This document shows positions 17,013-24,729 of a stretch of 27,547 bases of DNA, piece by piece. This DNA is from Ruminococcus callidus (lineage in GTDB: Bacteria; Bacillota; Clostridia; Oscillospirales; Ruminococcaceae), in the NCBI RefSeq assembly GCF_020709055.1, contig NZ_JAJFCK010000033.1, positions 1-27,547 on the forward strand, read 5' to 3'. The translations under genes and the position numbers were made by a program. The stretch's first letter is position 1, and every line of letters starts with the position of its first letter. The notes under the pieces were generated by a model that was not told the origin of the DNA, did no database searches, and worked only from the letters and a program-made list of their open reading frames with translations.

Positions 17013-18208
17013 GATGAAAAACCTCCTTGATACTGGTCGGGATTGATGTGCAGGGTGTTGAGCTGCACCAGCTTTTGCAGAAGCTGGAATTTCCGGTAGT
17101 TGCTGTCGATGTAGGGCTTCATCCCCTGATAATAGTGCTCGTCAAAGGGAATGAAAAGGTACGCCTCATCCTGAAAATATTCGCTGTGGTACTCCTCTTC
17201 GCCGAACAGATGGAGCGCATAGTCGTCCACGTCGGCGGGGTAGCAGGGCAGGCTGCCGCTGTGGCGGTGGTCGTAGTAGTAGGCGGCAAACGCCTCGCCC
17301 TCTTCGTTGAAGATGGTGCGGCGCAGTTCTCCGCCCAGCTCGTCCCGAATGACCGTCCGCAGGTCGAAATAGTCGTCCTCGTTTTCCAGCACCTTCTGAA
17401 TTTCCTTGGGAAAGTCCTGCTGAAACGCCTCGGACATCAGGTTGTGTTCTATGCACCAGCGCAGATAGACCGCCATGTGGCTGAATCCCTCGATCTCCAT
17501 GCGGGGCAGGTCTTTCCGGCGGATGGTGCCGGCGTGGATCGCCTCCCAGTCCATGAGATAGCCGCTGTCTGCGATGTTTCGGCGGGAGAGATCGGTTACG
17601 GAGGTGACCGAGCCGGCGAGCAGTTCCAGCAGGGCATCTGTGCCACATGCCGCCTGATAGTCCAGTTCCTGCTGGGTCAGAAGCATGATCTGGTAATAGC
17701 GGACACAGAGTCCGGGGCGGACGTTGCAGATGGATGCAGCGCTGGGCAGGATGCCGCAGTTCAGCAGCACGCCGCCGCAAAGCCTGCTGTCCGGCACAAA
17801 GGGCTCGCCGTTTTCGAAGCGGCTGCCCCAGCAGAGAAAGTCCTCCTGCTGCATGACCTGCCGGGCGAGCTTGGTCACCAGCTTCACATACCAGGATTCC
17901 CGCACGTTTTCCAGCGGCAGGGTCGGCGGCAGGAGCAGCATCAGTTCGATGCGCTCCAGTCCTTTTCCGGCAAGCTCCGGCGGTGCCGGCATGGCGTGCA
18001 GGCTCAGCCCCTCGGTCAGCAGGATGTAAAAGTTTTTGTCCCTGGTCGCCGGCGAAACCAGGTGGATGCGGAACGGCTGGTCAGCAGCCCGAAGCCCCTC
18101 CAGCACACGCCGGCTTCTCCCCATCCAGACGTGCCGGTGGGCACGAATCTCTTCGACGAGAAGTTTTGTATCAGAATAGTCCAGATCGGACGGTGGTTGT
18201 ACTGTCAT
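17009..18208 (-). CDS. Suppressor-of-fused (SUFU) domain protein with C-terminal extension
   Basis: A 399-residue soluble protein. About residues 45-205 match the SUFU domain pattern: YILLTEGLSLHAMPAP, RIELMLLLPPTLPL, WYVKLVTKLARQV, FLCWGSRFENGEPF, then YYQIMLLTQQELDYQ. In bacteria this domain is frequently an immunity protein of polymorphic toxin systems or a housekeeping protein of unknown role. The C-terminal half (DDYFDLRTVIRDELGGELRR, then an acidic/Tyr-rich end) is a separate domain I do not recognise. The start at 18208 is chosen for the GGGGAGG RBS 6 nt upstream; an upstream in-frame ATG at 18238 lacks one. No toxin gene is adjacent. It heads the group with the acetyltransferase and AIM24 genes. 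Confidence 0.75.
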   Translation of the reverse strand: MTVQPPSDLDYSDTKLLVEEIRAHRHVWMGRSRRVLEGLRAADQPFRIHLVSPATRDKNFYILLTEGLSLHAMPAPPELAGKGLERIELMLLLPPTLPLENVRESWYVKLVTKLARQVMQQEDFLCWGSRFENGEPFVPDSRLCGGVLLNCGILPSAASICNVRPGLCVRYYQIMLLTQQELDYQAACGTDALLELLAGSVTSVTDLSRRNIADSGYLMDWEAIHAGTIRRKDLPRMEIEGFSHMAVYLRWCIEHNLMSEAFQQDFPKEIQKVLENEDDYFDLRTVIRDELGGELRRTIFNEEGEAFAAYYYDHRHSGSLPCYPADVDDYALHLFGEEEYHSEYFQDEAYLFIPFDEHYYQGMKPYIDSNYRKFQLLQKLVQLNTLHINPDQYQGGFSS

Positions 18209-18255
18209 GGAATGCCTCCCCAAAAAGATGCAGATCACCGGGTGATCGTGTTTTT

Positions 18256-18284
18256 ATTATATCGGATTTGCGGAGATGTGTCAA
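18256..18284 (-). promoter_or_regulatory. Consensus promoter for the SUFU gene group
   Basis: Read on minus: TTGACA (18284-18279), a 17-nt spacer and TATAAT (18261-18256), about 50 nt before the start codon. Boxes and spacer match the plus-strand promoter at 18659-18687 at 27 of 29 positions, and similarity continues upstream (GATTTTC against GATTTCC). Confidence 0.88.
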
Positions 18285-18378
18285 GAAAATCAGCGGATCC
18301 GGTGAATTTTTGTGTGGGATGATGGGAGGGCTTTTCGGAGGAGATTTTTTCGGGAGATTTTTTCATGGTGTTGAATGT

Positions 18379-18518
18379 ACTTGTAGGGACACGGCGTGCC
18401 GTGTCCGCCAATTTGTGTCAGGAGAAATTCCGTTGAAAATGTTCCACCCTCGAAAAGCTGTTTTCCCATTTTGTTTCAGGCAAACGAATCGGACACGGCA
18501 CGCCGTGTCCCTACAAGT
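18379..18518. repeat. Inverted-repeat element (ACTTGTAGGGACACGG type)
   Basis: A 140-bp element with perfect 29-bp terminal inverted repeats (18379-18407 and 18490-18518), each containing a palindrome (GGACACGGC, 2 nt, GCCGTGTCC). It has no coding capacity. The right end matches the right end of the element at 1940-2200. It fills much of the 538-base gap between the SUFU and dockerin genes; the rest holds the two promoters, the 31-bp repeat and AT-rich sequence without further recognisable content. Confidence 0.85.
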
Positions 18519-18523
18519 TTGCT

Positions 18524-18554
18524 CCTCGCCAGCTGCGCTCAGCTGGAGCAGCCT
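18524..18554. repeat. 31-bp hairpin repeat, copy 2
   Basis: Identical over 31 bases to 2212-2242, with the same CCAGCTG-CGCT-CAGCTGG hairpin and the same position just outside a CTACAA element end. Confidence 0.7.
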
Positions 18555-18658
18555 TTTCGGGGACAGTTTTTCAGAATCTTTTCGCTTCTGCACGATGCTT
18601 TTTCCACCCGCCGAAAACCGCAATTTCCCCCGAACCCTGTCCCTTTCTCCCGATTTCC

Positions 18659-18687
18659 TTGACACATCCCCGCAAATCCGGTATAAT
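18659..18687 (+). promoter_or_regulatory. Consensus promoter for the dockerin gene
   Basis: TTGACA (18659-18664), a 17-nt spacer and TATAAT (18682-18687), about 60 nt before the dockerin gene start. Spacer CATCCCCGCAAATCCGG differs at only two positions from the promoter facing the other way at 18256-18284. Confidence 0.9.
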
Positions 18688-18746
18688 AGAGGCAACGCAA
18701 CAGCATATCCTGCTGTGAACCAAAAATGGGAAAGGAATGTAGCCAG

Positions 18747-19622
18747 ATGATACGAAAGAACATTGCGCTCTGCTGCGCCGGCATCATGCTCGCTTTGACG
18801 GCAGCCATGCCGTTTGGGGCATCTGCGGAGGAAACCGCCGGCGGAACCTCCGTGGTGCAGGTGGAGAAGAGCCAGATTCTTGTGAAAAAATCCATACCGG
18901 CCAGCCAGATCACGGGACAGATCGCTGTCACCGTGCACGACCATCCGGTACAGGTGACCATCATCAACAAGACCAGAGAGGGCAACGAAACCTACTACGA
19001 TATGGAGATCGCCCCCGTGCAGGACTCGGATAGCACGACTTACGTCTTTCCGGTGAACCAGTCGGAGTGCAGAAAGTCGGAGGATCAAGGGGAAAATCCG
19101 CTGCCGGTATACCAGCGGGATTTTCTGCAAAATACGTACAATTCGGCATATACGGTTTCCCTGAGCGCCTCGGATGATGTGACCTATGCGGACACAAACG
19201 TGGTCATTGCGGACAACAGCTATGAAACCGGTGTTTCCGGAAAGACCACCTATTCCTACGACGTGGCCTACAGCGAGGAGACCGAGGATGCCGTGACGGT
19301 GCTGGACAGCAAAACCACTCTCATCGGCGGTGCAGCGTCCTGCGCCACCATGCTGCAGCTGCGCTGGGCACCCTATACGCTGGGGGATGTGAACAGCGAC
19401 GGCAACATTGATCTGGACGACTCCTTCGCCATCCTCGCCTATTATTCCAAGGTGGCAGCCGGCAGCCAGCCGCCGGCAGACGTGGAGGCAAAGGCAGCCG
19501 ATGTGGACGGCGACGGCGCTGTGTCGCTGGACGACGCATTTCTGGTGCTGCAATACTACTCCAAGACCGCAGCCGGCGGACAGGAGAGCTTTCCGGAATT
19601 TTTGAAGCGGGTGCTGGCATAA
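18747..19622 (+). CDS. Secreted dockerin-containing protein
   Basis: A 291-residue protein. A signal peptide ends near ASAEE (about 29). The middle (about 30-215) is beta-rich with no recognised catalytic domain. The C-terminus is a type I dockerin: two Ca-binding F-hand repeats, GDVNSDGNIDLDDSFAILAYY and ADVDGDGAVSLDDAFLVLQYY (each given without its trailing Ser-Lys), joined by a Pro/Ala linker. Dockerins bind cohesins and attach proteins to a cellulosome or cell-surface scaffoldin, so the cell probably has cohesin proteins elsewhere. I chose the ATG at 18747, with AAAGGAATG upstream; the ATG at 18726 would spoil the signal peptide. The stop codon lies inside a 13-bp repeat (19618-19630), so the end of the gene may have been shaped by a repeat insertion. 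Confidence 0.9.
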   Translation: MIRKNIALCCAGIMLALTAAMPFGASAEETAGGTSVVQVEKSQILVKKSIPASQITGQIAVTVHDHPVQVTIINKTREGNETYYDMEIAPVQDSDSTTYVFPVNQSECRKSEDQGENPLPVYQRDFLQNTYNSAYTVSLSASDDVTYADTNVVIADNSYETGVSGKTTYSYDVAYSEETEDAVTVLDSKTTLIGGAASCATMLQLRWAPYTLGDVNSDGNIDLDDSFAILAYYSKVAAGSQPPADVEAKAADVDGDGAVSLDDAFLVLQYYSKTAAGGQESFPEFLKRVLA

Positions 19623-19701
19623 GCGCCTGTTTCGCATCTTTTTCCGCACGTCTTTTCGGTAGATTTTGCCGGTGACTGCGTCAAAAACCATAAGCGCCTG
19701 T
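19618..19701. repeat. Diverged copy of the 6521-6687 repeat family
   Basis: CGTCTTTTCGG, then ATTTTG and TGCGTCAAAAA (19649-19688) follow the same order as the reverse complement of 6600-6655. Two identical 13-bp copies of CATAAGCGCCTGT (19618-19630 and 19689-19701) flank it. The same 13 bases occur inverted at 6493-6505, just outside the complete element. Confidence 0.55.
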
Positions 19702-19718
19702 AACAGTGCACGAAAAAA

Positions 19719-19760
19719 GAGGAGGGGATTCCTACCGCTGGAATCTCCTCCTCATATTTT
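19719..19760. terminator. Bidirectional terminator between dockerin and RluA genes
   Basis: GAGGAGGGGATTCC (19719-19732) pairs with GGAATCTCCTCCTC (19740-19753) with one G-T pair. ATATTTTT follows on plus and CGAAAAAA precedes it, so it serves both converging genes. It overlaps the stop codon of the minus-strand rluA gene. Confidence 0.85.
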
Positions 19761-20615
19761 TGCCGCTGCAAAATACGCCTCGCACGCCTGAAACGGGCAC
19801 TCCGCCGTGATGCGCTCGCCGCTCTCCGGATCGGGAAAGGCGACACGGCAGCAGTGGAGCATGTGGCGAGAGAAGTGGGCGGTGCTTCCGCCGTACAGGG
19901 TATCGCCCGCCAGCGGATAGCCCAGCGATGCCATATGGACCCGGATCTGGTGAGTGCGTCCGGTCTCCAGCGTCAGTTCCGCAAGGGTGTACGTCCCGTC
20001 CTGCCGCAGGGGACGGTAGTGGGTCACGGCGGACTTGCCGTCCTGCCGGACACAGCGCCGGATCACCGAGCCGTCGGCTCTGCCAATGGGGGCGGAGATG
20101 GTGCCGGATTCCTGCAATGTGCCGCACACCAGTGCGAGGTAGGTCTTTTCCACCCTGCCCTGCAAAAACGCCGCACTGTAGGCGGATTTCGCCGCCAGAC
20201 AGATGCCGCTGGTGTCCCGGTCCAGCCGGTAGACCGGACGAAAGGGCAGCTCCGGATGCGCCGCTGCAAAGACGTTCCCCAGCGTGTCCGTGCGGTGCCC
20301 ATGGGAGGGGTGCACTGGCATGCCGTCGGGCTTGTCGTAGAGAATCCACGACGCCGTTTCCTGTAGAATGGGCACGGTGCACGTGGTCAGGGGCGGGAGG
20401 GTGTGTTCGGCAGCAGGCTCGGTCAGGGTGATGCAGTCGCCGGCAGAAACGGGGTCAACGGTGCGGGCGGGAACGCCGTTGCAGCAGATGCCGCCGGGAA
20501 TCCGCTTGAGCCGCACCAGCGTCCGGCGGGACACGTTTCGGAATCGGCGGAGATACTGCTCCAGCGTCATGCTGCGGTCGATCCCCTCCACGGGGAAGAC
20601 AAGGGGCTGCGGCAC
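19752..20615 (-). CDS. RluA-family pseudouridine synthase
   Basis: A 287-residue enzyme that isomerises uridine to pseudouridine in rRNA or tRNA. An S4-like N-terminal region (about 15-60) is followed by the catalytic domain with VYRLDRDTSG (catalytic Asp132), a KTYLALV strand, the GKSAVTHYRPL strand, ELTLETGRTHQIRVHMASLGYP and AGDTLYGG. The motif has Tyr where His is more usual before RLD. The GTG start at 20615 has an excellent GGAGGTGAT RBS. Target site (RluD, RluC or YlyB type) cannot be decided. It overlaps the upstream membrane-protein frame by 161 nt. Confidence 0.9.
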   Translation of the reverse strand: MPQPLVFPVEGIDRSMTLEQYLRRFRNVSRRTLVRLKRIPGGICCNGVPARTVDPVSAGDCITLTEPAAEHTLPPLTTCTVPILQETASWILYDKPDGMPVHPSHGHRTDTLGNVFAAAHPELPFRPVYRLDRDTSGICLAAKSAYSAAFLQGRVEKTYLALVCGTLQESGTISAPIGRADGSVIRRCVRQDGKSAVTHYRPLRQDGTYTLAELTLETGRTHQIRVHMASLGYPLAGDTLYGGSTAHFSRHMLHCCRVAFPDPESGERITAECPFQACEAYFAAAKI

Positions 20616-21375
20616 GGGAAATCACCTCCATTTCTTGAAAAAACAGCCGGACACGGATGTTGAAAAAGCAGACCAGCGCCGTTCCGGCACGGGGCAGCAT
20701 ATGGGGGATGGTCACCACGGGCAGCATCGCTGTGGCGTACCACGCCGCCGTCCCCAGCAGCGCCTTTCGGTTGCCGTGCATGATGCGGAGCGCCGTGGAG
20801 AGCACCCTGCGGCAGGGCATGTCCGGCGCTGCAAACCAGACATACGGCACGCAGGGCAGTCCCAGACAGAGATAGCCCCACAGCAGCAGACACACCACCG
20901 CCGCCACGACACACTGCATGCTCCCGAAGAGCCACGGCGCACTCTCGGCGTGTGCCGTCCCCATGCGTGCCAGATGGTACGCACCGGACAGGAACAGAGC
21001 TGCGGGCAGCAGCGCCGCTGTCCGCAGCAGGGTGCACAGGAGGGACAGGAAAACGGCTCGCCCGCCCACATGCAGCCCGTTGCCGCCCATGCCGGAGCAC
21101 TGGGTCACACGCAGCCACACCGTCCAGCGGCACCACACGGACAGGGGCAGGGAAACGGCGTACCACACTCCCTGCACCAGCCGCCAGACCAGCACGGATT
21201 CCGTGAGCAGTGCGCCGGCAGGGCGTTCCAGCAGACGCAGCAGGAGCACCGCTGCCGTGCCCTCCGTCAGCCAGAACAGCAGTTGCAACAGCACCAGCCC
21301 CCAGAAATCTCGCCGCAGCCGGCGGTGCCGGCGCAGCAGCTGCCTTGCATAGCGGTCGCCTTGGAAAAGTTCCAT
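20455..21375 (-). CDS. Multi-pass membrane protein, possibly DUF975-like
   Basis: A 306-residue frame. The first 250 residues contain about five hydrophobic helices (near 25-48, 65-85, 110-130, 150-170 and 205-225). APDMPCRRVLSTALRIMHGN resembles the segment between helices in DUF975 proteins; this is a weak match by eye. The last 50 residues (from about AAPCLPRGGD) are Arg/Pro-rich, look unlike protein and lie over the start of rluA, suggesting the true end was lost by a frameshift or stop mutation. RBS GGGAGG precedes the ATG at 21375. It lies between the phosphatase and rluA genes in one minus-strand group. Confidence 0.65.
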   Translation of the reverse strand: MELFQGDRYARQLLRRHRRLRRDFWGLVLLQLLFWLTEGTAAVLLLRLLERPAGALLTESVLVWRLVQGVWYAVSLPLSVWCRWTVWLRVTQCSGMGGNGLHVGGRAVFLSLLCTLLRTAALLPAALFLSGAYHLARMGTAHAESAPWLFGSMQCVVAAVVCLLLWGYLCLGLPCVPYVWFAAPDMPCRRVLSTALRIMHGNRKALLGTAAWYATAMLPVVTIPHMLPRAGTALVCFFNIRVRLFFQEMEVISRAAAPCLPRGGDRPQHDAGAVSPPIPKRVPPDAGAAQADSRRHLLQRRSRPHR

Positions 21376-21420
21376 GTTCCCATCCTCCCTTCTCCGGTAG
21401 TATGGGAACGTTTCCGGAAT

Positions 21421-22038
21421 TTATGCCTGATAGGGAGTCATGCCCAGAATCTCAAACGCCTGCGACCGCTGCCACAGGTCGGCGGTGACGTGGATGTCGT
21501 AGCCCTCGCCGAAATCGCACTGCAGCTGCTGCACCGGAATCTTGGGCAGCCCGAAGCCGGCAAGCATGGTGGAGATGATGCCGCCGTGGGTGATGACGGC
21601 GCAGTGGAGCAGATCCTCCTGCATCATGTCCCGGATGATCTCCCGCAGCGCCTTGAAGATGCGCAGCTGCACCTCCTGCAAACTCTCGCCCTTGGGCGGA
21701 CGGGCATCGGGGCCGCCTTTCAGCCACGTGCGGAACTCCTCTTTCTGTACCAGCTCGTCCGCCGACTTTCCCTCGAAATCGCCGAAGTCCATCTCAATGA
21801 GGTTGTCCACGGTCTGGAGGGTGGTGTCGGGAAATAGGATCTCCGCCGTTTCCCGGCAGCGCAGCAGAGGACTGGAATACACCCGTGCCACATTGGGATA
21901 GACAAATTCGTCCATCTTGTTGCACAGCTCGGCGCTGCCCCGGTCGGAGAGGGGATAGTCCGTCCGTCCGATGTAAATGCCCTTTTCGTTTGCCGCCGTT
22001 CTGCCATGGCGGATGACGCTGATGCGATAGCCTTTCAT
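21421..22038 (-). CDS. Histidine phosphatase family protein (phosphoglycerate mutase-like)
   Basis: A 205-residue enzyme. The phospho-acceptor His11 lies in VIRHGRTAANEKG; YSSPLLRCRETAEIL, the acidic EMDFGDFEGKSADEL and VITHGGIISTML (second catalytic His) complete the active site. The family includes cofactor-dependent mutases, CobC-type alpha-ribazole phosphatase and broad-specificity sugar phosphatases; the short length and ExDFGxxEGK pattern favour a phosphatase. Substrate unknown. I chose the ATG at 22038 for the AGGAGG RBS; the upstream in-frame extension crosses AT-rich non-coding DNA. It is the first gene of the minus-strand group. Confidence 0.85.
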   Translation of the reverse strand: MKGYRISVIRHGRTAANEKGIYIGRTDYPLSDRGSAELCNKMDEFVYPNVARVYSSPLLRCRETAEILFPDTTLQTVDNLIEMDFGDFEGKSADELVQKEEFRTWLKGGPDARPPKGESLQEVQLRIFKALREIIRDMMQEDLLHCAVITHGGIISTMLAGFGLPKIPVQQLQCDFGEGYDIHVTADLWQRSQAFEILGMTPYQA

Positions 22039-22144
22039 GGAATAACTCCTCCTAGTTCTATAAAATGATCGGATAGTCAACACATTATTGTGTGAAATGC
22101 CGAAAAAGAAATAAATTGGTTTCAAAAAAAACAATTGTTTTCTG

Positions 22145-22173
22145 TTTACAAAAAAGCGCAGATGGATTATAAT
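22145..22173 (+). promoter_or_regulatory. Promoter of the rnf operon
   Basis: TTTACA (22145-22150), a 17-nt spacer and TATAAT (22168-22173). The predicted start is near 22180, leaving a leader of about 240 nt before rnfC. The sequence from 22039 to 22144 is AT-rich and should hold the divergent promoter of the phosphatase gene, but no clear match was seen there. Confidence 0.8.
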
Positions 22174-22179
22174 GAAAAG

Positions 22180-22419
22180 AGGTTTTTGCGGTCTTGCGCT
22201 GTGCCGTTTCCGGCGGGAAATACTGCCGGTTTTCCGCAGCGCCGGCACCGGAAAAACACAGGTCTTATTATATCACATTTTCTCCAAAAAGAAAAGTGAT
22301 TTTTGCGGCAGCGCCGGAAATTTTTTCGGTGCGCCGCCGGACTCTATGGGACACGGAGCCGGTTTTTGCGGCTCTATGGCTGAGGAAACAGAAGCATCCT
22401 CAGAGAAAGGAGAGATCTT
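22180..22419 (+). promoter_or_regulatory. Structured leader of the rnf operon with possible attenuator
   Basis: Three structures are visible. A long arm (22199-22213 with 22248-22261) encloses smaller GC-rich stems. ATCAC-A-TTTTC (22272-22282) pairs with GAAAAGTGAT (22291-22300) and is followed by TTTT, like a weak terminator. GAGCCG (22356-22361) pairs with CGGCTC (22369-22374). The leader ends with GAAAGGAG before the rnfC ATG. This suggests attenuation or another RNA-level control; no known riboswitch was recognised. Confidence 0.5.
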
Positions 22420-23706
22420 ATGAAGAAACTACATGGTGTCCGTCTGGATCACCATAAGAACACGGAGGACTGCGCATCCCAAAAGCTTCCGCTGCCGGAA
22501 CTGGTGCGGATTCCTATGAGCATGCACATCGGTGCGCCGTGTACGCCGGTGGTGAAGCCACGGGATACGGTGCAGGTGGGACAGAAGATCGGAGATACCG
22601 ACGCCTTTATGGCAGTGCCTATCCACTCCGGCGTATCCGGCACGGTAAAGGCAATCACCACCTACCGGATGTCCAACGGCAGAACCTGCCCCATGGTGGA
22701 GATCGCCACGGACGGCCAGCAGACGGTCTGTCCCGACGTGAAGCCGCCGGAGGTCACCGACAAGGCAAGCTTCCTCAAGGCCATTCGGGAGAGCGGTCTG
22801 GTGGGCATGGGCGGCGCAAGCTTCCCCACCCACGTGAAGCTTGCCCCGAAGCAGAAGGTGGACACGCTGGCGATCAACGCCGCCGAGTGTGAACCGTACA
22901 TCACCTCCGACTACCGCCAGATGGTGGAAGCGCCGGACGAGGTGCTGGACGGCGTATTGCAGGTGATGCGCTGGCTGGAGATCCCTAAGGCAGTCATCGG
23001 CATCGAGGCAAACAAGCCCGAGGCCATCCGCATCCTCACCGAAAAGGCTGCCTCCCATCCGGAGATTCGGGTGGAGACACTGCCCACCACCTACCCCCAG
23101 GGCGCAGAAAAGGTACTCATCTATAATACGCTGGGCAGAATCGTCGGCGAGGGACAGCTCCCCGCCGATCAGGGTGTGATCGTCATGAACGTCTCCTCTG
23201 TTGCGTTCGTCAGCCGCTACCTGAAGACTGGCATGCCGCTGGTGGAGCGGATGCTCACCGTGGACGGCGATGTCATCGGCAACCCCTGCAACGTGGTCGT
23301 TCCCATGGGAACACCGGTCAGGGATGTGCTGGCATTTGCCCAGTGCGATCTGGGGCGTGCGAAGAAGCTGCTGTACGGCGGCCCGATGATGGGCATCTGC
23401 ATTCCGGATGTGGCAGACCCCATTCTCAAGGCAAACAACGCCATTCTCGCATTTGAGAAGATTCTGGACACCAAGCCCTCCGCCTGTATCCACTGCGGAC
23501 GCTGTCTGGAGGCATGTCCCCTGCGGCTCATGCCCACGGAGATCGCCAAGGCATTCCGCCAGAAGGATTCGGAGGCGCTGGGCGCACACAAGGTCACGCT
23601 CTGCATGAACTGCGGCTGCTGCACCTATGCCTGTCCGGCAAAGCGTCCGGTGGCAGAGACCAACCAGCTCGCCAAGAGCTTTTATATGAACAGCATCAAA
23701 AAATAA
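22420..23706 (+). CDS. rnfC: Rnf electron transport complex subunit C
   Basis: A 428-residue peripheral subunit, thought to be the NADH/NAD+-binding entry point of Rnf. Order: an N-terminal region with HKNTEDCASQKLPLP, a biotinyl-like segment (VQVGQKIGDTDAFMAVPIHS), the Complex I 51-kDa-like FMN/NAD domain (GLVGMGGASFPTHVKL, NAAECEPYITSD), a SLBB-like region, and two [4Fe-4S] motifs, CIHCGRCLEACP and CMNCGCCTYACP, near the C-terminus. It is first in a six-gene operon in the order C-D-G-E-A-B, as in Acetobacterium and other Clostridia. RBS AAAGGAG; rnfD follows after 15 nt. Confidence 0.97.
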   Translation: MKKLHGVRLDHHKNTEDCASQKLPLPELVRIPMSMHIGAPCTPVVKPRDTVQVGQKIGDTDAFMAVPIHSGVSGTVKAITTYRMSNGRTCPMVEIATDGQQTVCPDVKPPEVTDKASFLKAIRESGLVGMGGASFPTHVKLAPKQKVDTLAINAAECEPYITSDYRQMVEAPDEVLDGVLQVMRWLEIPKAVIGIEANKPEAIRILTEKAASHPEIRVETLPTTYPQGAEKVLIYNTLGRIVGEGQLPADQGVIVMNVSSVAFVSRYLKTGMPLVERMLTVDGDVIGNPCNVVVPMGTPVRDVLAFAQCDLGRAKKLLYGGPMMGICIPDVADPILKANNAILAFEKILDTKPSACIHCGRCLEACPLRLMPTEIAKAFRQKDSEALGAHKVTLCMNCGCCTYACPAKRPVAETNQLAKSFYMNSIKK

Positions 23707-23721
23707 GGAGGATGAGAAACG

Positions 23722-24729
23722 ATGTCATCATTATTTACGGTTTCTCCGTCACCCCATGTGCGCAGCGCCATGACCACCCGGAAGATCATGTTTCTGGTCG
23801 TCATTGCGCTGGTGCCGGCAATCGTGGCGGCAACCATTGTCTTTGGCCCCCGTGCTCTGCTTCTGGTGGTATTCTGTGCCGTGTTCAGCGCACTCACCGA
23901 ACTGGTCTGTCAGAAGCTGATGAAAAAGGAAGTCACCATCTCGGACGGCAGCGCCATTCTGACGGGCGTTCTGCTGGCGCTGAATCTGCCGGCAACGCTG
24001 CCCCTGTGGGAGGCTGCCATCGGCTGTATTTTCGCCATCGCCGTGGTGAAGCAGCTGTTCGGCGGACTGGGCTGTAATTTCGCCAACCCCGCCATCACCG
24101 GCCGTGTGTTCCTGCTGCTGTCCTTCGCCAGCGACATGACCACATGGGTCAAGCCGTTCTACTACCGGGACAGCACCGTGCTGGAGATGTTCTCCTCCAA
24201 CCGTGGCATAGATGCCATTGATGCCGTCACCGGCGCAACGCCCCTCGTGACACGGGATGCCAGCCTGCTGGATCTGTTTCTGGGCAACGTGGGCGGTTCG
24301 CTGGGCGAGACCTCTGCGCTGGCGCTGCTCATCGGTGCGGCATTCCTGCTGGTGCTGGGTCTGATCTCGTGGCACACTCCTGTGGCATATCTGGGCGGTC
24401 TGGCTGTGCTGGAACTGATCTATACGCTGGCGACCGGCGGCGAAATGACCGATGTGCTGTATGCGCTGCTCAGCGGCGGTGTCATTCTGGGCGCATTCTT
24501 CATGGCGACCGACTATGTGACAACGCCCATGACCAAAAAGGGCAAGCTCGTCTTTGGTCTGGGATGTGCGGTGCTCACCTTTGTCATCCGGGAATTTGCC
24601 AACATGCCGGAGGGCTGCTCGTTCTCCATCCTGCTGATGAACCTGCTCACGCCGTACATCGACCGTTTCACGGTGTCGAAACCGCTTGGCGCAAAGCCGG
24701 CAGAAAGGAAGGCAAAGGACAATGGCTGA
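23722..24729 (+). CDS. rnfD: Rnf electron transport complex subunit D
   Basis: A 335-residue membrane subunit with about nine or ten helices, carrying a covalently bound FMN. The flavinylation site is Thr173 in DAVTGATPLVT (family motif S/T-G-A-T). The N-terminus SPSPHVRSAMTTRKIMFLVV and the GLGCNFANPAITGRVFLL segment are typical. The C-terminal part with FFMATDYVTTPMTKKGK is conserved in RnfD/NqrB. RBS AAGGAGG. The last codons overlap the rnfG start by 8 nt. Confidence 0.96.
   Translation: MSSLFTVSPSPHVRSAMTTRKIMFLVVIALVPAIVAATIVFGPRALLLVVFCAVFSALTELVCQKLMKKEVTISDGSAILTGVLLALNLPATLPLWEAAIGCIFAIAVVKQLFGGLGCNFANPAITGRVFLLLSFASDMTTWVKPFYYRDSTVLEMFSSNRGIDAIDAVTGATPLVTRDASLLDLFLGNVGGSLGETSALALLIGAAFLLVLGLISWHTPVAYLGGLAVLELIYTLATGGEMTDVLYALLSGGVILGAFFMATDYVTTPMTKKGKLVFGLGCAVLTFVIREFANMPEGCSFSILLMNLLTPYIDRFTVSKPLGAKPAERKAKDNG

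Noticed and set aside
22172..22423. 83-codon plus-strand frame in the rnf leader
   Set aside because: Its ATG lies in the -10 box of the promoter, it has no RBS and its sequence looks like read-through of RNA stems.
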